Part shown: in pieces, positions 6,540 to 13,589 of the stretch
Layout: each line of letters starts with the position of its first letter
How positions within the stretch are numbered: the stretch's first letter is position 1
Assembly (NCBI GenBank): GCA_035546355.1
Contig: DATKEH010000351.1
Location: forward strand, 1 to 17,260
Length of the DNA stretch: 17,260 bases
Direction: 5' to 3'
From: DATKEH01 sp035546355
Lineage (GTDB): Bacteria; Acidobacteriota; Thermoanaerobaculia; Multivoradales; JAIOJS01
The notes under the pieces: generated by a model
The model's database searches: none
Told to the model about the DNA's origin: nothing
The model's input: the letters and a program-made list of their open reading frames with translations, nothing else
Program-made: the position numbers and the translations under genes

Positions 6540-7933
6540 CCCGGCCCGGTCCCCGCCGCGGCTCGCCCCGCGCCCGCGGCCGCCGGGTGGTCGTCACCGG
6601 CCTCGGCGTCGTCTCCAGCCTGGGAAGCGACCGGCGGTCCTTCTGGCGCGCCTGCCTCGCCGGCGAGAGCGTGGTCGAACCGGTGCCGGAAGCGTGGCAC
6701 CGCTACGCCTCCCTGCGCTCGCGGGTGTGGAGCCCGCTGCGCCCCTGGGAGCGCGACACCCCCCTGGTCAGCCGCGCCGAGGGGCGACGGCTCGACGCCA
6801 CCAGCCGCATGGCGCTGCTCGCCGCCGAGGAGGCGCTGGCGGCGGCCGGTCTCGCCCTCGAGCCGGTCGACCGCAAGCGGGCCACCTTTCGGCTGCCGCA
6901 GCTCGCGCCCGAGGGCTGCGGCGTCTTCCTCGGCACCGGCGTCGGCGGCATCGGCAGCCTGCTGGAGGGCGCCGCGCACACCATGCTGCACGACGCCAAG
7001 GGGCGGATCGCCCAGGTGCGCGACGCCCTGCGCGACGGCCATCGTCAGGCTCTCGACGAGGTGCTGGCGGCGCTGCCGGCGCCGCCGGTCTTCAACCCCT
7101 TCGCGGTGGCGATGACGATGCCCAACGCGGCGGCCGCCAACCTCGCCATCAAGCTCGGCCTGCACGGCCCCTGCCGCACCTTCGCCTGCGCCTGCGCCTC
7201 CGGCACGGTGGCGATCGGCCAGGCCTTCCGCGCCGTCCGCCGCGGCGAATGCGAGGCGGCGGTGGCCGGGGGGAGCGAGCACCTCTCCGACCCCTACGGC
7301 GCGGTCTTTCGCGGCTTCGACGCCGTCGGCGCCCTGGCCCAGGGGCCGCTGCCTCCCGAGCGGGTCAACCGGCCGTTCGACCGGTCCCGCAGCGGCTTTC
7401 TCTTCGCCGAGGGCGGAGCCGCCATCCTGGTCCTCGAGGAGCTGGCGGCGGCCCGCGCTCGCCGCGCCCCGATCCTCGCCGAGGTGGTGGGTTACGGCGA
7501 GACCTGCGACGCCCATGACGTGATGGCGATGGACCCCTCCGGCCGGCAGATCCGTCGCGCGCTCGAGGACTGCCTGGCCGACGCCGGCCTGGCGCCGGCC
7601 GATGTCGGGTACGTCAATGCCCACGGCACCGGCACGCCGCGCAACGACCCGGTGGAGTGCGCCGTCCTCGGCGAGATCTTCGGGCCCGAGGTGCCGGTCA
7701 GCTCCACCAAGTCGCTGCTCGGCCACACCCTCGGGGCCAGCGGCGCCCTGGAGGCAGCGGCCACCGCGCTCACCCTGCACCACGGCCGCGCCCACCCCAA
7801 CCGCAACCTCGACGACCCCATCGCCGATCTCGCCTTTCTGCGCCAGGCCACCGCCCTTCCCGTCCATCACGCCGTCACCCAGTCGTTCGCCTTCGGCGGC
7901 CAGAACGCGGTGTTGGCGCTCGCCCGCCTGTGA
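6536..7933 (+). CDS. Beta-ketoacyl-ACP synthase (FabF/KAS II-like)
   Basis: Condensing enzyme, 465 aa, expected to extend acyl chains using malonyl-ACP. The catalytic triad is complete: Cys220 in ACACASG, His363 in NAHGTGTPRND and His397 in TKSLLGHTLGASG, with Lys392 ahead of it. The N-terminus RRVVVTGLGVVSSLG (16-30) and C-terminal FAFGGQN (451-457) are typical of KAS I/II. It is about 50 residues longer than ordinary FabF (about 410 aa), with extra length at residues ~55-125 and ~150-185. Together with the ATGA overlap to its own ACP, this points to a dedicated ACP-ketosynthase module rather than housekeeping FabF. The partner enzymes and product are unknown. Hairpins follow the stop codon. 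Confidence 0.93.
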   Translation: MTRPGPRRGSPRARGRRVVVTGLGVVSSLGSDRRSFWRACLAGESVVEPVPEAWHRYASLRSRVWSPLRPWERDTPLVSRAEGRRLDATSRMALLAAEEALAAAGLALEPVDRKRATFRLPQLAPEGCGVFLGTGVGGIGSLLEGAAHTMLHDAKGRIAQVRDALRDGHRQALDEVLAALPAPPVFNPFAVAMTMPNAAAANLAIKLGLHGPCRTFACACASGTVAIGQAFRAVRRGECEAAVAGGSEHLSDPYGAVFRGFDAVGALAQGPLPPERVNRPFDRSRSGFLFAEGGAAILVLEELAAARARRAPILAEVVGYGETCDAHDVMAMDPSGRQIRRALEDCLADAGLAPADVGYVNAHGTGTPRNDPVECAVLGEIFGPEVPVSSTKSLLGHTLGASGALEAAATALTLHHGRAHPNRNLDDPIADLAFLRQATALPVHHAVTQSFAFGGQNAVLALARL

Positions 7934-7958
7934 GCCCGCGGTGGCCGCGGCAGCCGGA

Positions 7959-7976
7959 CGGCATCTTGGCATGCCG
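7959..7976 (+). terminator. Candidate terminator-like hairpin after the ketosynthase gene
   Basis: CGGCAT (7959-7964) and ATGCCG (7971-7976) pair around a 6-nt loop, 25 nt after the ketosynthase stop. A second stem follows at 7995-8022 (GGGGCGG with CCGCCCC). Neither has a T-run, so intrinsic termination is uncertain. Confidence 0.35.
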
Positions 7977-8112
7977 GCGGGGGGCGCCAGCTCGGGGGCG
8001 GCGGCCGCCACGGAGCCGCCCCTGCCCAGGGATCTTTCGCGCACCACGCAACCCTCCTCCAGGGCCGGGGAGTGCAAACGGCGAGCCCGTCGGTCGCGCC
8101 CCGCCCTTGCGC

Positions 8113-8118
8113 TACAGT
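8113..8118 (+). promoter_or_regulatory. -10 box (TACAGT) for the MOSC gene
   Basis: TACAGT is a TAnnnT-type -10 element. Transcription would begin near 8125. An in-frame GTG sits exactly there (8126), 7 nt after the box, and could be a leaderless start. The ATG at 8156 with GAGGGG before it would then have a leader of about 30 nt. No good -35 was seen. Confidence 0.4.
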
Positions 8119-8155
8119 CCGCGGCGTGGATGCGCCGCGAGCCGAGGGGCCCTCG

Positions 8156-8965
8156 ATGCTGCTGCAGGAGCTGTGGACGTACCCGGTCAAGGGCCTTGCC
8201 GGGGTGCGGCTCGCCGCCTCCCGCGCCGGCGAGCGGGGGCTCGAGCACGACCGACGCTTCCTGCTGGCTACGCGCAGCGGCGAGCTGATCTCGCAGCGCG
8301 ACGTCCCCGCCATGTGCCGGCTGGCGCCGCGCGTGGTGGGCGAAACGGTGGTCGTCGAGGACCTCCGCGGCGGCCGCGAGCCGCTGGTGGTGCCGCTGGC
8401 GCCGCGCGGCGGTGAGCCGGTGTCGGTGACCCTGTGGGGCCAGCGCTGCCGCGGCGCCACCGTCTCGGCCGCCGCCGACGGCTGGCTGCGCGAGGCGCTG
8501 CGCGTCGACTGCCGCCTGGTCCATCAACCCGTCGCCGCCGAGCGCTTCGCCGACCCCGCCTTCGCGCCGCGGCCCACCCGGATCTCCTTCGCCGATGCCT
8601 TCCCCTATCTGGTGATCGGCCAGGGGAGCCTCGACGAGCTCGCTTCGCGTTCGCCCGAGCCCCTCTCCATGCGCCGCTTCCGCCCCAACCTGGTGATCGC
8701 CGGGGCGGCGCCGTTCGCCGAGGACGGCTGGGGGCCCTTCACCGTCGGCGGCGTGTCGTTCTGCGCCGTCAAGCCGTGCCCGCGATGCCCGGTGACCACC
8801 ATCGACCCGGACACCGGAGCGATGGGCAAGGAGCCGTTGCGCACCCTCGCCACCTTCCGGCGCTGGGACGGAAGCGTGTGGTTCGGCCAGAACGCCATCG
8901 CCGCCGGCGAGGGGTGGCTGCGGGAGGGGGACCCGGTGGTGGCCGAGCCGCGGCAGGCCCCCTGA
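8156..8965 (+). CDS. MOSC-domain protein (YcbX/mARC-like, without ferredoxin domain)
   Basis: Probable molybdenum-cofactor enzyme of the YcbX/mARC type, 269 aa; known relatives reduce N-hydroxylated compounds. The N-terminal MOSC beta-barrel begins LLQELWTYPVKGLAG, then GLEHDRRFLL and LISQRDVPAMCRL. The MOSC core has SMRRFRPNLVIAGAAPFAEDGW-type sequence and the cysteine motif KPCPRCPVTTIDPDTGAMGK near residues 205-225, the region that supplies the Mo-ligand cysteine. E. coli YcbX carries a C-terminal 2Fe-2S domain; this protein ends without it and would need a separate electron donor. ATG 8156 is chosen because the family motif starts at once and GAGGGG lies 6 nt upstream; GTG 8126 is an alternative. 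The stop is 4 bp from the convergent pseudo-receiver gene. Confidence 0.88.
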   Translation: MLLQELWTYPVKGLAGVRLAASRAGERGLEHDRRFLLATRSGELISQRDVPAMCRLAPRVVGETVVVEDLRGGREPLVVPLAPRGGEPVSVTLWGQRCRGATVSAAADGWLREALRVDCRLVHQPVAAERFADPAFAPRPTRISFADAFPYLVIGQGSLDELASRSPEPLSMRRFRPNLVIAGAAPFAEDGWGPFTVGGVSFCAVKPCPRCPVTTIDPDTGAMGKEPLRTLATFRRWDGSVWFGQNAIAAGEGWLREGDPVVAEPRQAP

Positions 8966-8969
8966 CGGG

Positions 8970-9314
8970 CTATCGACCGACGCCCAGGGTGGTCAGCAGC
9001 TGGGAGAGGGTGAAGGGCGTCGGCAGGAAGGTCGTTCCCGGCGGCGGATCGTAGGTGGCCCCCGAGGTGAACACCACCCGCAGCCCCGGGCGCGTCGCGG
9101 CCATCGCCCTTGTCGCCTCGCCACCGTCCATGTCGCGCAGCCGCGGGTTGAGCAGCACGGCGTCGATCTCGGGCTCGGCGGCGAGGACGGCCAGCGCCTC
9201 GCCGGCGCTGCCGGCCCGCAGCGCCCGGCAGCCGTGGGTCGCCAGGGCCGTGGCGACGTAGCGCCCGAGGATCTCGTTGGGCAGGACGATGAGGACGGCG
9301 CGGGTGATACCCAT
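8970..9314 (-). CDS. Single-domain pseudo-receiver (response-regulator fold without phosphorylation residues)
   Basis: Stand-alone receiver-fold protein, 114 aa, probably a phosphorylation-independent signalling or binding partner. The fold is clear from VLIVLPNE (7-14), a helix, DAVLLNPRLRDMDGG (51-65), VVFTSG (80-85) and LPTPFTLSQLL (97-107), which align with VLVVDDE, DLVLLDLRMPGMDG, MSG and LQKPF. The key residues are changed: the acidic pair is Leu11/Pro12, the phospho-aspartate is Asn56 and the lysine is Thr99; only the Ser/Thr (S84) remains. ATG 9314 is chosen because the domain starts there. An upstream ATG (9434) is in frame but lies upstream of the start site predicted from the sigma-54 promoter, and the extra codons cross a large hairpin. 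It has no output domain. Confidence 0.75.
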   Translation of the reverse strand: MGITRAVLIVLPNEILGRYVATALATHGCRALRAGSAGEALAVLAAEPEIDAVLLNPRLRDMDGGEATRAMAATRPGLRVVFTSGATYDPPPGTTFLPTPFTLSQLLTTLGVGR

Positions 9315-9331
9315 GGCGGTTGCGCTCCGGG

Positions 9332-9381
9332 CGACGGCAGGCGCAACACTCCCCGGGGGTACCCCGGGGAACCTGCCGTCG
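9332..9381 (-). other. Nested hairpin in the leader of the pseudo-receiver gene
   Basis: Outer arms CGACGGCAGG (9332-9341) and CCTGCCGTCG (9372-9381) pair perfectly over 10 bp. Inside lies an inner inverted repeat, CCCCGGGG-GTA-CCCCGGGG (9351-9369); each arm is itself palindromic. In the minus-strand mRNA the structure ends 17 nt before the ATG and fills most of the ~93-nt leader from the sigma-54 promoter. It may control translation or mRNA stability, or act as a DNA site. It matches no riboswitch I recognise. Confidence 0.6.
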
Positions 9382-9418
9382 ATGACGGTCTCACCCTGTT
9401 TCGCCGCGATCCGCCGGA

Positions 9419-9434
9419 GCAGCATCCGTGCCAA
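9419..9434 (-). promoter_or_regulatory. sigma-54 (-24/-12) promoter of the pseudo-receiver gene
   Basis: The minus strand reads TTGGCACGGATGCTGC. The -24 block TTGGCACG is a perfect consensus, and GG (9431-9432) and GC (9419-9420) are exactly 10 nt apart; the -12 block is CTGC rather than TTGC. The predicted start is near 9407, about 93 nt before ATG 9314. A plus-strand TGGCACG (9451-9457) forms an inverted repeat with it (17-nt spacer) but has no -12 partner. Confidence 0.65.
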
Positions 9435-9491
9435 CCGCTACGCCTGACCGTGGCACGACATTATCAGGCCGCACGCAGAGAGCCGCTGCGA

Positions 9492-9497
9492 TAGCGT
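9492..9497 (+). promoter_or_regulatory. Candidate -10 box (TAGCGT) of the APC permease gene
   Basis: TAGCGT ends 10 nt before ATG 9508, and no Shine-Dalgarno sequence lies between. The mRNA would then have only a few nucleotides of leader. No -35 match is visible. The same TAnnnT arrangement is seen before selD and the BNR lipoprotein gene. Confidence 0.35.
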
Positions 9498-9507
9498 CGG
9501 CCGCGGC

Positions 9508-10824
9508 ATGAGCGACACCGCGATCGGCCATGGCCGGCTGCGCCGCGAGCTGCGAGTCCCGGGGGCGGCGCTGATGGGCCTGGGCTCCATCCTCGGCACC
9601 GGCATCTTCGTCAGCGTCGGCATCGCCGCCGGGGTCGCCGGCCCCGCAGTCATCCTGGCCATCCTGGTCGCCGGGGCGCTGGCGACGTGCAACGCCCTCT
9701 CCAGCGCCCAGCTCGCCGCCTCGCATCCGCTGAGCGGCGGCACCTACGAGTACGGCTACAGGTACCTGCGCCCGTGGCTCGGCTTCGCCGCCGGCTGGAT
9801 GTTCCTCTGCGCCAAGAGCGCCTCGGCGGCGACCGCCGCCCTCGGCTTCGCCGGCTACCTGCTGTACGGCCTGGGGCGCGACCCGGGGTGGCGAGCGCCG
9901 CTGGCGCTGGCGGCGGTGGCGGCGCTCACCGCGGTCGCCGCCAGCGGCATCCGCCGCTCGCACCACGCCAACCTCGCCATCGTCTGCGTCACCCTGGCGG
10001 CGCTCGGTTTCTTCGTCGTCGCCGGGGCGCCACGGGCCGTCGCCTCCTGGCGCCAGACGATGGTGCCCTTCTTCACCTCGCCGCTGGCCGGGCAGGAGGC
10101 GCTGCCGGCGCTGCTGCACGCCGCGGCGCTGATGTTCGTGGCCTTCACCGGCTACGCCCGCATCGCCACCCTCGGCGAGGAGGTGGTGGAGCCGCGGCGC
10201 ACCATCCCGCGCGCCATCCTCCTCACCCTGTGGGTCACCGCCGGCATCTACGTCGCCGTGGCGGCGGTGGCGGTGGGCGCCGCCGGCGCCGCCCCGCTGG
10301 CGGCGGCCACCCGCAGCCAGGCGGCCCCCCTGGAGGTGGTGGCCCGCGGCTTCGGCGTACCCGGCGGCCACTGGGTGCTGGCGGCGGGAGCCGTCACCGC
10401 CATGCTGGGGGTGCTGCTCAACCTGCTGCTGGGCCTGTCGCGGGTGCTGCTGGCGATGGCCCGGCGCGGCGACATGCCGGCGGCCCTGGCGCGCCTCGAC
10501 CGCCAGGGCAGGACGCCGTGGCGCGCGGTGGTGGTGATGGGCGCGGCGGTGGCGGCGCTCGCCGCCGTCGGCAGCGTCGAGGCGACGTGGAGCTTCTCGG
10601 CCTTCACCGTCCTCGTCTACTACGCCCTGACCAACGGGGCCGCGCTGGCGCTGCCGCGGCAGCGGCGGCTCTACTCCCCGGCGTGGGCGTGGGCGGGGCT
10701 GCTGGGCTGCCTCGGGCTGGCCTTCTGGGTCGAGCCGGCGATCTGGGCGAGCGGCCTGCTCCTGCTCCTGGTCGGCTGGGGTTGGCACCTGCTGGCGCGG
10801 TGGAGGGCGGCGGGCCACGGCTGA
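9508..10824 (+). CDS. APC-superfamily amino-acid permease
   Basis: Inner-membrane transporter, 438 aa, with about 12 hydrophobic segments. The unwound first helix of the APC/LeuT fold is visible as GSILGTGIFVSVG (26-38), followed by GGTYEYGYRYL (77-87) and the loop motif EEVVEPRRTIPRAI (224-237), which closely matches amino-acid permeases of the APC family. The C-terminal half has GVLLNLLLGLSRVLLAMARRGDMP-type sequence, also typical. The substrate cannot be assigned; cationic or neutral amino acids are possible. The ATG has no ribosome-binding site, so translation may start on a leaderless or near-leaderless mRNA. It is divergent from the pseudo-receiver gene (193-bp gap) and its stop is only 12 bp from that of the convergent LolA-like gene. 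Confidence 0.9.
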   Translation: MSDTAIGHGRLRRELRVPGAALMGLGSILGTGIFVSVGIAAGVAGPAVILAILVAGALATCNALSSAQLAASHPLSGGTYEYGYRYLRPWLGFAAGWMFLCAKSASAATAALGFAGYLLYGLGRDPGWRAPLALAAVAALTAVAASGIRRSHHANLAIVCVTLAALGFFVVAGAPRAVASWRQTMVPFFTSPLAGQEALPALLHAAALMFVAFTGYARIATLGEEVVEPRRTIPRAILLTLWVTAGIYVAVAAVAVGAAGAAPLAAATRSQAAPLEVVARGFGVPGGHWVLAAGAVTAMLGVLLNLLLGLSRVLLAMARRGDMPAALARLDRQGRTPWRAVVVMGAAVAALAAVGSVEATWSFSAFTVLVYYALTNGAALALPRQRRLYSPAWAWAGLLGCLGLAFWVEPAIWASGLLLLLVGWGWHLLARWRAAGHG

Positions 10825-10836
10825 CCTCGGCCAGGG

Positions 10837-11652
10837 CTAGCCGCCGGTCCCACCCAGCGCCGCGCGTGCCGCGTCGCCGTCCAGGGCGAAGATCGCGGGC
10901 GGCGGCTCGGCAGCCGCCAGCTCGAGGAGCTCCACCGCGAACGCCTGGCCGCCGCGCAGCAGGTCCTTGACCACCAGCTGCCGCGGCGCCAGCCGGCTCC
11001 CCGCGCCCCAGTCGCGGAACTCGAGCATGCGCGCCACCTTCCCCGACGGCAGCAGCAGCTCGGCGCGTAGCGGGCGGGCGTCGGCGACGCGCACCACCCA
11101 ACGCACCCGCGCATGGGGCAGGCCGTCGGCCTTGGCGGTCAGCGCCAACACCGCCTGCGCCTGCGCCCCCGAACCGTGGCGCCGCACGTCGACCAGCTCG
11201 TAGTCGCGGCCCAGCCGCAGCCCCAGGATCTCCTGCAGCGACACGCCGCCGGCGAGGCGGTGGGAGGGATCGAGCCGTACCGGCTGGCGCGTCCCCGGGG
11301 TGATCAGGAAGAGACCCTCCGGGCGCTGCAGGAAGAACTTGCCGCGCTGCGAGGGGTCGAGCAGTCGTACCAGCGCCTCGCCCCCCTCCCCCTTCCAGAT
11401 CTCGAGCTCGCGCGCGGCGCCGCCGGCCAGGGGCCGCACCCGCACCCGGGCGCGGAAGGCATCGGGAGCGTGGGCGGCGACGTCGCTGCGCGCCAGCAGC
11501 TCGCGGTCGGCGGCGGTGGGAGGCGCCGCGGCGGCCGGCGACACCGGGCCCACGAGAAGCAGGGAGAAGAGGGGAAGAAGGAGACGACAAGGCCGTGCGC
11601 CCCTACCCTTCGGCCGCGGGCCCGGAGAGGGGTCCCCGGCCCGCTCACACAT
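10837..11652 (-). CDS. LolA-like outer-membrane lipoprotein-sorting family protein
   Basis: Periplasmic carrier-type protein, 271 aa, of the outer-membrane lipoprotein-sorting (LolA-like) family. The first ~45 residues are a long signal peptide (core LLLPLFSLLLVGPVSPAAAA) without a lipobox cysteine. The mature part has family-typical text: ELEIWKGEGGEALVRLLDP, GKFFLQRPEGLFLITPG and LQEILGLRLGRDYELV. The start overlaps the end of the permease gene by 8 nt, and ATPase, permease and this gene form one block. In known systems LolA-like proteins take lipoproteins or lipids from a LolCDE-type transporter, so the three probably cooperate. True LolA transfers lipoproteins to LolB; here the cargo is unknown. 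Family call is good, cargo is inference. Confidence 0.8.
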   Translation of the reverse strand: MCERAGDPSPGPRPKGRGARPCRLLLPLFSLLLVGPVSPAAAAPPTAADRELLARSDVAAHAPDAFRARVRVRPLAGGAARELEIWKGEGGEALVRLLDPSQRGKFFLQRPEGLFLITPGTRQPVRLDPSHRLAGGVSLQEILGLRLGRDYELVDVRRHGSGAQAQAVLALTAKADGLPHARVRWVVRVADARPLRAELLLPSGKVARMLEFRDWGAGSRLAPRQLVVKDLLRGGQAFAVELLELAAAEPPPAIFALDGDAARAALGGTGG

Positions 11653-12886
11653 GGCCGAGCGCCTCGACGATGCGCAGGCGCACAGCCCGCGCCACCGGCA
11701 CGATCGCCGCCACCGCCAGCACCGCGGTCATCAGCAGCACCGTGCCGGCGAACGCCTGCGGCAGCAGCGCCAGCCGCAGGTCGATGGGGTCGACGGCGCC
11801 GGGCGGCGGCGGCATCTGCAGCTGCAGGGCATTGATCCCCCAGGTGGCGAGCAGACCCAGCAGGCACCCCAGCGCACCGCCCAGCACGCCGAGCCACAGC
11901 GCCTCGCACAGCACGATGGCGGCGAGCTGGGCGCGGCCGGTGCCGATGGCGCGCAGCGTGCCGAGCTCGCGCAGCCGCTCCATCACCGCCATCAACAGCG
12001 TGTTCGAGGTCGACAGCACCACCAGTACGAAGACAACCGAGCCCAGGAACCAGAAGATTCCGCGGTAGAGATCGCGCACCTGCCGGTAATAGGGGGCGCG
12101 CTGGCGCCATCCCACCACCGCCAGGGGCGGGTCGTGGCCGGCGGCGAGCCGCTCGAGGGCCGCCGCGCCGCGCTCGAGCGGCACGCCCTTCTCCAGCGTC
12201 ACCACCAGGTCGGCGACGAGGGGGGTCTCGAGCAGGCGCTGGGCGGTGGCCAACGGCACCTGCAGGAAGCGCGTGTCGAGGTCCTGCAGGCCGGTGGTGT
12301 AGGTCCCCACCACTCGCGCGTCGAGGGCGTTGAGCATGCCGTGCGGCGTCACCGCCATCAGGGTCACCCAATCTCCCGGCCCCACCCCGAGAGTGTCGGC
12401 GAGGCCGCTCGCCAGCAGCACCACCTCCTCGCCAATGAGCGGCGGCACCGGCGGCAAAGACTCCCCGGCCCGCAGTCGGGTGGTGAAGCCCATCGCCCGC
12501 TGCCGCTCGGGCTCGACGCCGAGGCCGACGAAGGAGGCGGTGGCCTGCCCGGCGGTGGCCATCCCCAGGAGGTGGACGTTGGCGGTGGCGGCCGCCACCT
12601 CGGGCAGCGCCTCGACCCGCCGGCGCAGGCGCTGCCAGTCCTCGAGCCCGTGCTCGATGGGGCGGTCGAGCCGATCGGCGGAGCCCCCCAGGGCGGAACG
12701 CCGCACGATCTCGAAGTGCCCCAGACCGCCGCGCACGATCGCCTCGGCCAGCCCCTGGAACGAGAAGGTGATGAAGCCGGCGGTGAGCAGGATGCCGACG
12801 CTGCCGGCGGCCACCACCAGCAGCGACAGCAGCGTCCGCCGCCGGTTGCGCGCCAGGTTGCGCAGGGCGATCCAGGCGAGGGTCAT
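11645..12886 (-). CDS. ABC transporter permease, FtsX/LolC-E/MacB-like
   Basis: Inner-membrane subunit, 413 aa, with the type VII ABC layout: one N-terminal transmembrane helix (~19-43), a large periplasmic domain (~45-270) and three C-terminal helices (~275-300, 323-350, 376-398). The start MTLAWIALRNLARNRRRTLLS-type sequence and the segment ELGTLRAIGTGRAQL (307-321) after the second helix are hallmarks of FtsX-like permeases. Such proteins use ATP hydrolysed in the cytoplasm to move periplasmic domains and extract lipoproteins or expel substrates. ATG 12886 overlaps the stop of the ATPase gene as ATGA. Only one permease is present, so a homodimer, as in MacB, is likely. The following LolA-like gene suggests lipoprotein or lipid transfer rather than drug export (inference). 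Confidence 0.88.
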   Translation of the reverse strand: MTLAWIALRNLARNRRRTLLSLLVVAAGSVGILLTAGFITFSFQGLAEAIVRGGLGHFEIVRRSALGGSADRLDRPIEHGLEDWQRLRRRVEALPEVAAATANVHLLGMATAGQATASFVGLGVEPERQRAMGFTTRLRAGESLPPVPPLIGEEVVLLASGLADTLGVGPGDWVTLMAVTPHGMLNALDARVVGTYTTGLQDLDTRFLQVPLATAQRLLETPLVADLVVTLEKGVPLERGAAALERLAAGHDPPLAVVGWRQRAPYYRQVRDLYRGIFWFLGSVVFVLVVLSTSNTLLMAVMERLRELGTLRAIGTGRAQLAAIVLCEALWLGVLGGALGCLLGLLATWGINALQLQMPPPPGAVDPIDLRLALLPQAFAGTVLLMTAVLAVAAIVPVARAVRLRIVEALGHV

Positions 12887-13587
12887 GGGACGGATCCGTC
12901 GGCCGCCACCCGGCCGTCCCGCAGGGTGAGGCGGCGGCCGGCGCGGCGCATCACCTCGGGGTCGTGGGTGGCCACCAGGAAGGTGGTGCCCCGCTCGCGA
13001 TTGAGCCGCACCAGCAGGTCGAGGATCTCGCCGCCGGTCACCGAGTCGAGGTTCCCCGTCGGCTCGTCGGCCAGCACCGCCGCCGGCTCGTGCACCAGCG
13101 CCCGCGCCAGGGCCACCCGCTGCCGCTCGCCGCCGGAGAGCTGGTCGGGTCGGTGGCGGGAGCGTGCCGCGAGCCCGACGGCGTCGAGCGCCTCGCCGGC
13201 CCGCCGGCGCCGCTCCCGGCGCCCCACTCCAGCGATCCACAGCGGATACTCGACGTTCTCCAGCGCCGACAGCACCGGCACCAGGTTGAAGGTCTGGAAG
13301 ACGAATCCCAGCCGCCGGCGCCGCAGCTCGGTCCGCCGCCGGTCCGACAGCCCGGCGAGCTCGTCGCCGGCGAAGCGCAGGGTGCCGCCGTCCGGCTCGT
13401 CGAGGGTCCCCAGCAGGTTGAGCAGCGTGGTCTTGCCGCTGCCGGAGGGCCCCACCACCGCCAGCAGCTCGCCGGCGGAGACGTCCAGCGACACCCCGCG
13501 CAGGGCCGGCACCCGCACCCGGCCGAGGCGGTAGTGCTTGACCAGGTCGCGGGCCGCGAACAGGGGCTCGGCCGCCGCCCCCGCCAC
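12883..13587 (-). CDS. ABC transporter ATPase, LolD/MacB-like
   Basis: Cytoplasmic nucleotide-binding subunit, 234 aa, the usual LolD length. It has Walker A GPSGSGKT (46-53), Q-loop in FVFQTFNLVP (96-105), signature LSGGE (150-154), Walker B VLADEP (171-176) followed by TGNLDS, and the H-loop His208 in VATHDP. The pattern ADEPTGNLDS is typical of the LolD/FtsE/MacB group. Start GTG 13587 is chosen because it gives the normal length, lies 2 nt after the selD stop and has GAGGTGG 7 nt upstream; the open frame runs further up inside selD but that part has no ATPase sequence. It should pair with the following permease, with which it overlaps by 4 nt. Confidence 0.9.
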   Translation of the reverse strand: MAGAAAEPLFAARDLVKHYRLGRVRVPALRGVSLDVSAGELLAVVGPSGSGKTTLLNLLGTLDEPDGGTLRFAGDELAGLSDRRRTELRRRRLGFVFQTFNLVPVLSALENVEYPLWIAGVGRRERRRRAGEALDAVGLAARSRHRPDQLSGGERQRVALARALVHEPAAVLADEPTGNLDSVTGGEILDLLVRLNRERGTTFLVATHDPEVMRRAGRRLTLRDGRVAADGSVP

Positions 13588-13589
13588 CC

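Noticed and set aside
6233..8527. 764-codon minus-strand open frame antisense to the ACP, ketosynthase and MOSC genes
   Set aside because: Low-complexity Gly/Ala/Arg-rich translation with no motif; it mirrors the third-position GC of well-supported plus-strand genes.
9315..9434. N-terminal extension of the pseudo-receiver to ATG 9434
   Set aside because: The start would lie upstream of the predicted sigma-54 transcript start and the extra codons cross a large hairpin.
9451..9457. Plus-strand TGGCACG as a divergent sigma-54 promoter for the permease
   Set aside because: No GC at the required -12 spacing; the bases there are TC.
9391..10818. 475-codon minus-strand open frame
   Set aside because: Antisense to the APC permease; strongly hydrophilic repeats of Gln, Arg and Gly without a fold.
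11300..13534. 744-codon plus-strand open frame
   Set aside because: Antisense to the ABC ATPase, permease and LolA-like genes, whose motifs are clear on the minus strand.
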